64,000 bases of DNA from contig NBIV01000004.1 of the NCBI GenBank assembly GCA_003194525.1, forward strand, positions 620,001 through 684,000, in the 5' to 3' direction. The stretch is from Gracilariopsis chorda. Lineage: Eukaryota; Rhodophyta; Florideophyceae; Gracilariales; Gracilariaceae. Each line of letters starts with the position of its first letter. Within the stretch, counting starts at the first letter, position 1. Under the pieces are notes generated by a model, which made no database searches, had not been told where the DNA came from, and worked only from the letters and a program-made list of their open reading frames with translations. Positions 23,933-34,508 of the stretch are shown here, in pieces. The translations under genes and the position numbers were made by a program.

Positions 23933-24299
23933 GTGTCTATCCGCCCGGATGTAGTGTTGCCAAATGATTATTTTTTGAAGGTTTTGAACCTTTCATACAC
24001 GCGTCAGGAACGTTTTTGAATCAAAAGTACGTTATTGATATAAAAAAAGCCGGTTTTCTGAAGCTCTGTAGTAAATTAGTCATATTTTACAAGCACATCT
24101 CTATCAAACCATCTGGTTGTCTTATGTTTCGGCTTCTCACCTAGCATAAACAACAGAAGCTCAGAATTTTTGCAATACAAAAACAAGTTGCATAACTTAT
24201 ACAGACTACAAACGGCGAAAAAATCCGATCAAAATAACTAAATTTAAACGTAAAGTTGATTGTTTTGACCTCATATGAGGTCAGCGGTCCGATAGACAC
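23933..24299. mobile_element. MITE, 367 bp, Tc1/mariner-like ends
   Basis: The terminal inverted repeats start GTGTCTATC and continue with two mismatches (CGCCCG against GGACCG). Both ends abut TA (23931-23932 and 24300-24301). The interior is AT-rich and non-coding. TA duplication plus short inverted repeats suit a non-autonomous Tc1/mariner derivative. No transposase with these ends is in the window; the pogo element here has different ends. Confidence 0.65.
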
Positions 24300-24301
24300 T
24301 A

Positions 24302-25033
24302 CTAGTCTTTGCACTTAGCCCTTCACAACCAAAAAAAACTTACTACAAACAGATAAATCTATCGAACGCGGTGGCCGATTGTAAACACCCCTTTGGCGTT
24401 TTGCGTTGGTCAGAACTGTAGATAGAGCACTTTCTGTCGATGCGATGTAGCGGCGTCAGGACTAGAGAAAAGAGCAGACACAAGGACCTTGGTAGTTCTC
24501 CCATGGATGCCCCCGACTACCCAGAGATGGAACTGGAGTCGGGTCTTTATTTTGCCTTCTTCTGGCGGGTTCCCCGAAGAGGCTGTTTTCTCTTTGGGTT
24601 GCGCTGACCAACTACCTTTGGATTCTAGCGCAATGAGCAGACTGCAACCTGCGCAAAAGAGGTGTGGGTAGACTAATATGATGGGTATCTACCCAACAAC
24701 AATGATCAGTTCTTTTGCTACCACCTATAGGGTTCCCACCCACGCACCAGCACATAACTCCGTTAAGATTTTGCAGACATATCATTGCTCTGAAAACGTA
24801 CGCAGACTTCTTTGCCAGTACTATTGTTTCTCTTAACTGATAATATTAGTAGGAGTTATGTTGCAAATCTCACTACCTCAGGTTCACGGCGCAGCCCCGC
24901 AGTTCAAATATCTGATATTTGAGCTGCCCCGAAAAGTATTTAACTGCAAAAGTGAGATAAGCCACAAGACACCTCTTCTGTGGCTCTCAGCCCGCAAAAA
25001 AAAAACATAACTTTGGCGAGCCAATCACCATAA
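24302..25033. other. No gene seen
   Basis: Mixed AT-rich sequence. Short frames only, none supported. Confidence 0.4.
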
Positions 25034-25245
25034 GGCCCTTTCTACATATGGACATGGACAAAATTCTATCTTGTCCATTGTTCACGATTTTGGGGTCGCT
25101 TATGAGCGACCCACGTAAGAGAAACTTCGAAATCGTTCTATCAGATTTGTTTTCTTTTTTTCGCAAAGTAAACATGAATTACTCTTAATTCTTTTCCTGG
25201 TGCCGTGCCAAAATCGCAAGTCCATGTCCATATGTAGAAAGGGCC
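25034..25245. mobile_element. MITE, 212 bp, with perfect 26-bp inverted repeats
   Basis: The two ends are perfect inverted repeats over 26 bp, starting GGCCCTTTCTACATATGG (25034-25059 and 25220-25245). Inside, CGATTTTGG / CCAAAATCG pair again, and a central hairpin GGGTCGCT-TATG-AGCGACCC sits at 25093-25112. The flanking triplets are TAA and CAA, close to the TWA target of PIF/Harbinger elements, but the duplication is not exact. Perfect arms suggest a recent arrival. It is non-coding. Confidence 0.75.
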
Positions 25246-25464
25246 CAACAAACTACTCTCTTATCTGTTATTTTTTTTGGAGGGAAAAGGTTCTCTATCA
25301 TCCTGTCTAAAGAAAAAGGCTAGAGCGTTAGCTACCAGCTGCAGAAGGATAGAAATCCAACCTTACCCCCTTCAGCACCGCGAGATGTTAAGGGATAGAT
25401 GGGTCTTTGTAGCTGAGTTGGCAGTTCAGAAGACACCGCACCTACATTAATAGCTTACCTATGC

Positions 25465-26085
25465 TTACAAGCCCTTCCTCTCCCTCTCGCAAATCTGAGC
25501 ACGAGTACCTTTGCCGTTGTATCCAAATGTATTGCGCCATTCCTGCTCCAGTATGCCAGCACATCGGCTAGTGGTTTTCTTGCAAGTCTCCACCCAGTAC
25601 TGACAGCCCCTCGTGCCCCCGCGTCGTGGATTCCAGGATGTAGTCCAGCTCACTGCCTGGTCCTTCGTCCACCTTCTACCTGGCAGCTCAGTATCAAGCA
25701 ATGACCTCCTTCTGCTATCTCTCCGCCGCCACAGCCCAAGCTTCTTCGCGCACAAAGCAGCCATGGCCCCAGAAGATGCTGATCCCACCGCCTTCACACA
25801 TAGGACAATGGGGTTGGCACTAAGCGTGCAGAAAAGGCTGAAAGAAGATTGGCCACATTTCTGGATACAAACTGGACAAGCTCGCATCTGGTTTGCGATT
25901 GCGCAGCCATGAAAGTTGACAGCACATTCAGCGTTGTCACGAAAGCCTCGGTCCTGGCGTACCACTGGAGTCATGGGTTGGGCGCCATTGAGTCCAAGCT
26001 CGGCATGTTCACCGGTGACGAAGAACGTGATGTCGATCAGCACAATGGCGAGTACGATTTGGATATTTGTCATGTTCGAGACCAT
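25465..26085 (-). CDS. Possible small secreted Cys-rich protein
   Basis: I start at the ATG at 26085 (MVSNMTNIQIVLAIVL...), because the first ~24 residues then form a good signal peptide. The longer open frame to 26157 begins at a non-ATG codon. The protein is about 206 residues. After the signal comes a segment with eight Cys (AECAVNFHGC ... ACPVCIQKC ... FC ... LC), then a basic RRRDSRRR stretch that could be a processing site. A tail with four more Cys ends in a charged RERKGL. Twelve Cys in a small exported protein suggest disulfides. I recognise no family. It is a single exon with no breaks. Without homologs it could be a chance frame; the signal peptide and Cys spacing are the only support. 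Confidence 0.42.
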   Translation of the reverse strand: MVSNMTNIQIVLAIVLIDITFFVTGEHAELGLNGAQPMTPVVRQDRGFRDNAECAVNFHGCAIANQMRACPVCIQKCGQSSFSLFCTLSANPIVLCVKAVGSASSGAMAALCAKKLGLWRRRDSRRRSLLDTELPGRRWTKDQAVSWTTSWNPRRGGTRGCQYWVETCKKTTSRCAGILEQEWRNTFGYNGKGTRAQICERERKGL

Positions 26086-26157
26086 GCCAGCCAGTACTGA
26101 GCCGATGCAAGAAAGAGCGTCAAAGGTGGTCAAAATGGCTTTAGAGAGCGGTGCCAA

Positions 26158-26808
26158 GGTCGATCAAACGAGTTAGCAGAAGTGCGAAGTGTGTAGGAGT
26201 GATTCAGGAGTACTGGTTGAAACTTCCCAGACGGATGGAGGTGGCCTTCGGGCTACGAAGCTCTCCATTTTATGCAACTTGCTCTGGACCAAATCGTGAT
26301 CGAAGGTGGCTATCACACAAACGAGTGGCCAGGAACAGCCAGAGCGGACCAAACTTTCAAATTGAGGTTATGGGATGTGAACAGTTGAGAGTTTCAACCA
26401 TAAAGCGTCATCATGCCATTTACATATGTTTGCAAGAGGCGCGCTGTTGGCCACAAGAATGCCCGTCATGTAGTGATATGTTGTACAGCGCTCACGTCTT
26501 GTCAAGTGGAGCCCATTCACCGTGAAATTTGAATTGAACCATTAACCGTTGGCGGGATGCTGCCTATGCGATTCAGTACTCTTGTAGCCTTGGTGCTATT
26601 GGGGCGTAACGACGATGCCCTGCCAACAATACTAGTGGTTGATTCTATTATCCTGTTGCCACGTTGCTAAGACAACTCATTAGGCGTCAGCTCACCGCAC
26701 AAAGGCACGCCTAAATATCTTTTCTTCATTGGATTTATAGGGCAATGCGCGTGCTGTGTCACACGCTTGACACGCGTAATTTCTTCTTCAGAATTCATAC
26801 GACCTCTC
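26158..26808. other. No gene seen
   Basis: Short overlapping frames on both strands only. Nothing assignable before the palindrome at 26809. Confidence 0.4.
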
Positions 26809-26879
26809 AGACGTGCTGAATGGGGGACCAACGTGACTGCAAGTCTTGCAGTCACGTTGGTCCCCAATTCAGCACGTCT
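26809..26879. repeat. 71-bp near-perfect palindrome
   Basis: The left arm AGACGTGCTGAAT...ACTGCAAG and right arm CTTGCAGT...ATTCAGCACGTCT pair over 35 bp with a single mismatch. The centre is one unpaired base (GCAAG-T-CTTGC). A palindrome this tight would extrude as a cruciform or hairpin. No target duplication surrounds it. Confidence 0.9.
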
Positions 26880-27082
26880 TTGTCACACCGCGATTTGATC
26901 TCTAATGCCCGTGCTTCCGGCGATCACGAAGCTTGGAAGAATACGCTCTCCGGAAACGTTGGCTGTGCTAACGGAAGAGCGTTAGCAGTACGCGAGATCG
27001 GCGAGATCTCACGGTTGAAATACTCAAGAACGGAGATCCTTCTCGCTAGCTCTCTTTCAAAGTTGTTCGAGTGATGTGGAAC

Positions 27083-27490
27083 TGTTGTATAATACAGCCA
27101 GCGATTACGCATCTGTCGCAGAAATAGGCTTGTAAATGTGCCACGTCTACTGTCTTCTGCGCAAATGCGTTCAGCATTTCGATAGAGCATACCGTACTTA
27201 ATTGTATTGGTTGCGCGATGATAGCAATATCTTGTATCTTCAATAGCCCACGTCAGGCTGCGCAAGCTATCGTTTGGTCGAGTCAGCGTCAACTGACTCG
27301 GTGGGTGCTTATAAAGGCCATCCAACTTCTCGGATGGCCACTAAGGAGAGGAGAGAACTCTCGTTGAGTGTACCCACTGTTGTTCCCCCGCGCTCGTCAC
27401 TACAGCATTTGCACCCTTTTCGTGGCATCTTTCACCGTATTGCCTGCCGTTTTCGTTCTTTTCAGAACCGTACTCCAGTATTTAACAACA
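27083..27490 (+). repeat. Solo LTR 3
   Basis: The 408-bp segment has perfect 6-bp terminal inverted repeats TGTTGT / ACAACA. It is flanked by perfect 5-bp duplications GGAAC (27078-27082 and 27491-27495). A TATAAA box (27310-27315) is followed at once by a hairpin GGCCATCC-(8)-GGATGGCC (27316-27339). A GAGTCAG/CTGACTC hairpin precedes the box. Frames crossing it are chance readings. Confidence 0.88.
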
Positions 27491-27589
27491 GGAACATGGA
27501 ACACGAAACATATGAACACTATTCGCTCATATTTTCGTTGCAGTCCCACACTTGGTCACATCAGGAATGGAGCTCGTATGCTATTCACA

Positions 27590-30500
27590 TAAAGCCGTAT
27601 TCTGGTGGCAGCGCTATTGTGGATGCAGTAATGCTCTTAAAGACACCGCGGGCAAATGATTCAGAGGGATCTCTAAAGATTACTCCAGGTTCGTTTGCGT
27701 TGTCTTCTGAGCCCAAAAGATGAAGACTATATGGGGAAGAATTGTTCGAATGATGCCAAAGTGGATTTTTGAAGTAGCGGACCGCGGATTCCATGATAAC
27801 ATATTGTACTGACAACTGGGCCCTAAAAGACGGTTGAGGTGATCCAGAGCTCTGCGTGCACTGTATCGAACCCTGGTACAGGTTTTTAGATATTCCAGGA
27901 ACTAGTTGGAGCAAAACTCGAGGGGGTTTGAGGAAGGTAGGGACGGAATGGGGAAAAGTGGCTTGAAGTTGTGGCGAGGTCGTTTCAAAACCGGAAAGGT
28001 CGAACCTTGTCCTTTAGAGTTTGGCTTTCGTTTGCCCTTTCCTGTCTCGGTGGACGATTCTGGCGCTGCCGGCCGCGAGATTCCTTGATGGCCTTTATAG
28101 CAGCTAGGCGTTTCTTTCCGAGTGAGATATTTTTGTGACAGTCCCCTTGACCTCTTGAGAAGTTACTGCACCTTATGGTACAACTTCAAACAAGCAGTGT
28201 ACTTCTTCCAAAGCGTTTCTGCGATCGTTTTGTACTCCATTGGAAAGGTCCTCTTGAACGCAGAGAATAGCATACAAACGCCGCAGGCCTACTTGTAGTG
28301 ATGGCCGCTGCTCGAGGGCTTGTCTTGCGGAGTCGTGAATCAATATCTCGAGGTGAGTCATCCTCCCAATGCTGATTGCTTCCATTTTCTGAGCTGTCGG
28401 AAGTCCGCTCGCTGGCCTTTTCCAGTGCTGGAAATGGTGCAGCAGAAACTTCATTATGTCTGTACCGTGATAGGTGCGGAGAGAGAGAATGGCAGGACCA
28501 ATTAGGTCGTCTATGTTGAGGCTGGTGGCCATGTTTCTCTTTCCCGGATACCGCGCTAAGGTGCTTTGGTATGCATTGGCCATGCCTATGTAGTAGCTCT
28601 TTGGGTTGACTACTGGTTTAGCCTTCTTCGCAGGGCGGATTTCAGCATCGTCTTCTGAGTTATCAGAGTTGATGTTGGCTGCAGCCGTTTTAGGAGACGG
28701 CTGAAGAAAAGACAAGGGGTTTCCAGATCCAGAGAGAGATGTTGCAGAAGCCAGGATATGTTGGTTGTTGGCTTGGTTTGGCTGAGAGTTTCCGGACTGC
28801 AATTGTTGAACAGCTGACAAAAGCCACGAGATCGCGACAGCGGCAGCCTCGAAAGGATTACTTTCTGGAACTGATCGGAGCTTGAGACTGGAATCGGCAA
28901 TGACAGAGGACTTCATGAGGACTTTGAGCTCGTCAAGACGCTCACGAGCCAAGGCCATGCCTTGATCGGGGCTCATCTTCATCAACGTGTCCAAGTTCCG
29001 ACGATCAGTGCTGGTTATATTTTTCGTTGCTGCGCTAGCCTCCAGATCGTGTAGGCGCAGCACGTCTCCAAGAAGCTGATCTCTGAAGGGAAACGGGCAA
29101 AGGCTGGTTCGAAGTTCTGATGGTGCGCTTTGCAAGATCTCTTTAAGCTGACTGACGCTAAGCCTCTTAAGAAAGAAAGCTGGATCTTTGGATCGGAGAT
29201 TTCTGAACTGAGGGATAGCGGTTTGGGTTGTAGTTGGAGGGTGTTCTTGAATCTGGACGGCTCTGGCTGGAACCAAAGCGGTAAAGGGCAGATGGGGAGC
29301 TACAGGGTCCATAGAAGACAAGATTGAGAGGATAGGTTCCTGCTGTGCAGGGGGGGCTTGTGCTTGGGCTTCGTTGCTGGAAGGGTTCATTACGATTTGG
29401 AAGAAGGTATCAATAGCAATCAGCTCCCAACTCGACGAGGTGAGATGGGTACATGCAGAGTCAAAACAGAAGATTTGTACGAATGGTTGGAGGGCTTAGA
29501 AATGTTTTAAATGAGCATGCATAGCCTCCGACGGCGGTGAAAGAAGAAGCCGTGGCCATTTCATGAGCGTTGCAGAAGCTGGAGAAAGCCCCGAGCGCTT
29601 GCTGTAATCATCTCCTGCCCGGTGCTTGTTGCTTTCATGTTGAGTATCCATGACTTTCCATTGTCCAAGTAATATCTCAATGAGGCCAAAAATTTCCAAC
29701 GGCCGTTGATAGCTGTCTGCTCAACAAAAATCCCGTTAATGTAGTCTTCAGCATCCTTGCCGATGCACGCCGAATGTGTTGTAATCTTTGCGTTAGATAT
29801 GTGGAACGCTAATGCGGCGGAATTAATACTTTGATAGTAGGCGTGATACGAAGGTTTTAGAGCAAACGATCTTTGGTGCGGGTTTGCGTTCTTGCAGAGC
29901 ATGAAAAAAGCGACGATATCTGGGTTAGTAATGGCAACAAACTTCATTCTGCCAGTCTTACGATATGTTTTGGCGTCAAGTATATTAACACCTCCGACCG
30001 AGTACCAGTAACTTCAAATTCGTAGGTCCCCGGGGAGTGCCACTTCCTCCCACTGGAGCGTTCGCGCTTCTGAGACTCGCAAATATGCTCCGTAAGAAAT
30101 TAGCAAAAATTCGGCTGCTCTGATGTTTCCTTGCATTGCAAAGTACTGACAGAAGGCCATTACTTTTTGTTTCGTAAGGGAAACAGAGCACAACGAAGGA
30201 TTGATGTGCTTCCATCCAGCGATGCGCTTCCGTGAGAGCCCAAGAGAGTGCTTTAGAGATGGTAGCATTAAAAAGATCATACACAAGAGGTTGAACATCG
30301 CTTATCTCCTTCTGGCGTGAGACTTGGTCATGTAGATGTCCTGAATATATTTTGCCAATCGTTGGTCGATTGAGAGATATTGAGAAGATTGAAATGCAGG
30401 AGAGTCCATGAAAGCAGGTAAGGCTACAAAGTATTTTTGCCATGTCGAGGGATTGATGGTCAAAGAGATAAAGGGTTTTCTTCAAAGAATACTTTAGCAG

Positions 30501-30800
30501 AGACGAGGAAGTCACAGTTTGGTACGGATTCAAAAAAGGTGGCTTGCACCAAAGATCCAAGAGCAATGGGGGTAGTACTAGGACTTGCAGCTCGCATTTG
30601 TGCTCGCATGATTGAAGGGAAACACGATCGAGAAAGAAAATTTGTCGTGGGATTTTCATGAAACGATTTGAGCATAGATTCTGCTGATGGACTTAGTGAA
30701 TGGTTTCTTGTCATGTTGCGAATGGCGAACAGAGAGTTTGAAGTGCTGAAAGAAATACGAGATCTGATACGAGCAGATTGATCATCATGCAACAGAATGT
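27590..30800 (-). mobile_element. DIRS-like retroelement, copy 2: tyrosine recombinase, gag, start of RT region
   Basis: Reading down the minus strand, a tyrosine recombinase comes first, about 30790-29560. It has a core-binding part (KTLYLFDHQSLDMAK) and an FLLISYGAYLRVSEARTLQW block matching the first catalytic Arg region. The end reads ITTHSACIG ... GRWKFLASLRYYLDNGKSW, with the catalytic Tyr region. Then comes a Gln/Pro-rich gag-like frame at 29390-28173 that looks whole (405 codons). Last is the segment shared with copy 1 at 12330-12600, cut at about 27590. The recombinase is broken a few times. The gag frame is close to copy 1 at DNA level, so both are fairly young. No terminal repeats were identified. 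Confidence 0.8.
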
Positions 30801-32399
30801 CTGACCAAGATCGGCGTCACCGGTTTCTCTTCGTCCAAAGCCTCTTTCAGCACTTCATAGCCTAAAATTGCTCAAATAAATCCACTTCTTCGTTTTCTCG
30901 AAAAGATATTTTCTCTGTCTTTAGCACAACATACGCTTGAAGAGGCTTGGGAAGCCCCATAACGACATATGGTTTTGTGAATCACAGCTCATAATAGTGA
31001 CTCATGGAAGAGTCGGTTGAGACCGATCAGCGCGGAGCGATGGTAAAGATGAAGTCCTTGGCACTGCCTGCCCTGTGGATTATCGAGATATAGATGGGTG
31101 GATGTCCAGGATGATGATTAAAACCGCCAGTTGCGGGGTTCGATATAGACTTGTTGTCATATCTATGATGGACTGAACTTTATTTCTTACCATTGTTGAC
31201 TTTTGGTATTCTGCAATGTGGCGCTTTCTAAACCTGTTCCGGCTTCGAACAAAAAGTACTGCAAGTGATAAGGCCGTCTTTACATGAGCTCAAGGAGCTT
31301 TTTGATCAGCACTTTCGTCTGGAACCGTGAATTTCCGTTCCTCTGTTTCGCTTTTTCTTCTGGTAGAAAGAACAAATCAAGATGCTAGATTTTTGGCGCC
31401 CAAATTGGGGGCACGATGTGGCAGAAATCTAGAATTGCGTGGGTTCACACTTTGATTGGCATTGAGTTTGTGTTTGGGTTCGATAATGGTACTTCAATTC
31501 GTAGCTTTCTCGTCTGCGCGACAGAAAGAAAGATTACTTAAGGACGACCAACTTAGTTTCGAACTAGTTCACTCAGAGAATTGCCAACCGTCCTTTACTT
31601 CTTACTGCAATTGGTCTTCCCCGTTCTGTCTGAAATTCAGCTGTGCAGTGTTTTTCCGTTCCCTCCCACGCACCCTACACTTTTCTTTAGTGGTTGCTGT
31701 ATACCAGTAGCTCAATTCTTTTCTTAGCCCAACGACCGACGACGAGCTACGGTCGCTCGGGAGCAGCTTGCACAGATGCTTCTAGTGTTCTGAATACTTG
31801 GTTGCATGGCTTTCTGAGATTGGCATCTTTTGGGAAAGAGACCGCTGCAATTCCGCAATATCCTGCAAACAATTAAACCTTGATAGCTTGGTTCTGTTTT
31901 TGCTGCTCATTCTACAACATTCAGTTTTCTGGCTGCGGACAAAGGCGGAATGAATTATTCTTTGCCTTTCGGCTGTTGCCAAGCCACATATATTTTATCT
32001 TTTGGAAAGGGAGAGATGGAGGTCAACAAACCATCACCAAGACCTCAGCATAGCTGAGATCCTACATGGTGATGCAGAGGATACATACTGTTCCGGGGAG
32101 TGGTGGGCGGGTAGTTTGAAGTGCTACAGGATATCGCACATCGAACAAGATTGATACTGTAGTTGATCAACAGAACAACAAGGAAAGGTTGCCTTTGCCA
32201 AAGTAGCGCCGGCGGGATGTGCTGTAGCCCTTCACAACCAAATATGGCATAAATAAAGGCACTTCTGCGATGCCCTGGAAGTCCTATTCTTTTCTAATTA
32301 ATTCACTGGAGTCGAACCTACCTTTATGCTTCTTTTAATACATGAACGGCACCACGGGTAGCAAGAAGTAGAAATTTCGTTATTCCCGACACTGGTTCT
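30801..32399. other. No gene seen
   Basis: Intergenic. Frames are short, start at non-ATG codons, or lack domains. Confidence 0.4.
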
Positions 32400-32642
32400 C
32401 TGATGTTGAGTGTTGGCTGGCGGCGTCTACGTGACGGCGTGCTGTCAGGAAGGGAAGGGAAGGGATAGGAGCTAGACAGAGAAAGAATGGGCGCACCCAC
32501 GCGGCTTTTTTTCCTCTCGTGGATACCTCCGAAGCGAGTCGGAGGTTTTTATAGGCGCCCCATGCCATCTCAGTTGTCTGCTAAGATGACAAGAATAGAC
32601 TATTGCGCAATCTATCAGTACTATTAAGCTAGAGTAGTTACA
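32400..32642 (-). repeat. Probable LTR end with promoter hairpin
   Basis: On the minus strand the segment starts TGTAACTACTC. It carries TATAAAA (about 32556-32550) followed at once by a hairpin CCTCCGA-CTCGCT-TCGGAGG. Near 32405 it reads AACATCAGAGAACC, resembling the initiator-Met tRNA primer site of copia elements (TATCAGAGC). No matching 5-bp duplication was found, so it is not a clean solo LTR. No internal region was recognised. Confidence 0.4.
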
Positions 32643-33176
32643 GTACTGAATTGACGTGCGCAAGATAATGACGTAAGAAATTCAGACGCATTTGTCGCCT
32701 AATTATACTTGTGCATTTGCGCCCAAATCTTGTGCGACGCGACAGCCGCAGCAGATTACACAACATTCTCTTAATTTGTCTGACCTCTTTAAGTTCCACC
32801 AAGAGCAACCGAATGTGTCGTATGGATTGATTATTGCTTGTTCTCAGTACCATGTCATAGCTTACTTGCTTGGAATCTGCTTGATACGTGAACCCCCGGC
32901 ATTGAACTACATGAGTAGTGAATAAGTACTCGCTTGCCGTATTATGGAATACGTCTTGTACCCATACGTGATGATCTAGCAAATAGATTTATGCACCGCT
33001 TTAAATTTCATCTCCGTCTTAGCAAGTCTAAATGGAAGGTTGTTTATAGTTTAAATAGTCTATCATGTAGTTTATATGCAGTTGAACGCTACATAGGACT
33101 TGGCAATTGCTCCATGACGCGGTTCGTATCCATCGTTTTTCCAGAGTATTGCTTCACAAGAACGACTGGTACACAG

Positions 33177-34508
33177 TTACTTCCTATCTTTATGAGATTG
33201 CCTATGTATCTTCAGATTAAAAGTTCTGTCGAATTCACGCCCACAAATGTCGCATTTAACTTTCGGTTTCTCTTCTTTCCCATGTAATTTGGAAACGTGG
33301 GTGTTCAAGGCTCTTTTTGAAACAAAGGTACGACAACATTGTGGACAAGCAAATGGCATCTGAAGCGTGCCTGGGTGCATTTGCCGAATATGATTTTGCA
33401 AGGTGTCTTGTCTTGCATATATCTTTCCACATTGTCCGCAGGTATAACTTTGCGGTTGTGACGAAAGCCTATGATGTGATACAATATGATGGTTTCGAGC
33501 CTCTTTCGAGAAAAATGTTTGGTCGCAATCAGGACATTTCGTTTCCTCATGCTTTGTGGAGTGCCGTAAGAACGCCCTCACATATGGGGTTGTATAGCCA
33601 CACTCGCATCTGTGAACTTGTGGACAGCTGCGTTGGTGCTCAATGGCTTCCTGCACGGTGTTGAATGTGCGGTTGCACTTGTTGCAATCATTGCTCCGCC
33701 GTTTCTTGAATTGTCTTTGTTCTCCGGCCCCAGGCGCAGGGGCAGGCACTATGGCAAATCCTGGCGCAGGCGTAGACTCAGGCGCAGCTCGCTTGCGGGA
33801 AGCTGAAGGTCGTGCTGCGCCGCCTGTAGATGGTCCTGCGCCAGATGGTCCTGCTCCAGAAGGACCCGGGACTGATATACTTGCGACATACGGACCTGTG
33901 ACATATGGACCTGCAACATGTCGAGATGCCCCAGGAACTGCTCCAGGAGCTGCGCCAGAAGGACCTGCGCCGGATGGGCCTGCGCGAGATGGGCCTGCGC
34001 CGGATGGGCCTGCGCCAGATGAGCCTGCGCCTGCGGAACTGGCGAAATATGTTCTTGTTGTTGGCACAAAAGGACCTATGAGATATGGACCGGCAACGTG
34101 TGGGGATGTGCCAGAAGCTGCTGCTCCTGATGGACCTCCGGTAGATCGACCTGCAACAGGTGATTGACCTGCAACAGGCGATCGAACTGCAGTAGGTCGA
34201 CGTGCAGTAGTTCGACTTGCAGTAGGCTGACTTGCAGTAGGCTGACGTGCAGTAAGTGGACCTGCACCCGACTGATGTGCTACGCTTGAAGATCCCCGTC
34301 CGCGGGCAACATTCCTCTCGGATGCTGCCGGCGTTCCGGCACCTGAGGGAGCTGGCGTAGTGGGGAACCTCCTTCTATTACCGAGTTGCAAAAGAGCTTC
34401 GGCAACTTCCATTGTGTCACTATTTCGTGTGGCACTACTTGTTCGGCTGCTGCTTGTCGAGCGGTAGCTACCGGACCTGTCTCTATTCGAATGTTTTCGT
34501 GATGACAT
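33177..34508 (-). CDS. Six-finger C2H2 zinc-finger protein
   Basis: A 443-residue intact single exon with ATG at 34508-34506. Residues 1-70 are Ser/Arg-rich. Residues 80-235 are low-complexity: TASQPTASRTTARRPTA, PVAGQSPVAG, and repeated GAGPS units. Two related PHVAGPY.. / RHVAGPY.. blocks lie at about 137 and 197. Basic clusters RKRAA (238) and KKRRS (268) could be nuclear signals. Six fingers follow: 275-295 (C2HC, CNKC...HQRSC), 301-320 (CEC spacing), 325-345, 357-378, 388-409 and 419-439. The last four are canonical CX2CX12HX3-4H, with CGQCGKIYARQDTLQNH typical. The arrangement suggests a nuclear DNA-binding regulator. Targets cannot be told. It stands alone between repeats; the GC-rich repeat part contrasts with its AT-rich flanks. 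I assign no gene symbol. Confidence 0.9.
   Translation of the reverse strand: MSSRKHSNRDRSGSYRSTSSSRTSSATRNSDTMEVAEALLQLGNRRRFPTTPAPSGAGTPAASERNVARGRGSSSVAHQSGAGPLTARQPTASQPTASRTTARRPTAVRSPVAGQSPVAGRSTGGPSGAAASGTSPHVAGPYLIGPFVPTTRTYFASSAGAGSSGAGPSGAGPSRAGPSGAGPSGAAPGAVPGASRHVAGPYVTGPYVASISVPGPSGAGPSGAGPSTGGAARPSASRKRAAPESTPAPGFAIVPAPAPGAGEQRQFKKRRSNDCNKCNRTFNTVQEAIEHQRSCPQVHRCECGYTTPYVRAFLRHSTKHEETKCPDCDQTFFSKEARNHHIVSHHRLSSQPQSYTCGQCGKIYARQDTLQNHIRQMHPGTLQMPFACPQCCRTFVSKRALNTHVSKLHGKEEKPKVKCDICGREFDRTFNLKIHRQSHKDRK

Noticed and set aside
26924-27325. 133-codon minus-strand frame
   Set aside because: It runs across the end of solo LTR 3, so it cannot be an old gene.
31456-31710. 84-codon frame with a hydrophobic start
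   Set aside because: The start codon is TTG, and from the first ATG no signal peptide or domain remains.
32400-32642. Clean solo LTR
   Set aside because: No matching 5-bp duplication in any tested pairing of TG and CA; listed only as a probable LTR end.
33643-34167. 174-codon plus-strand Pro/Ala-rich frame
   Set aside because: It is the shadow of the repeat region of the zinc-finger gene on the other strand.
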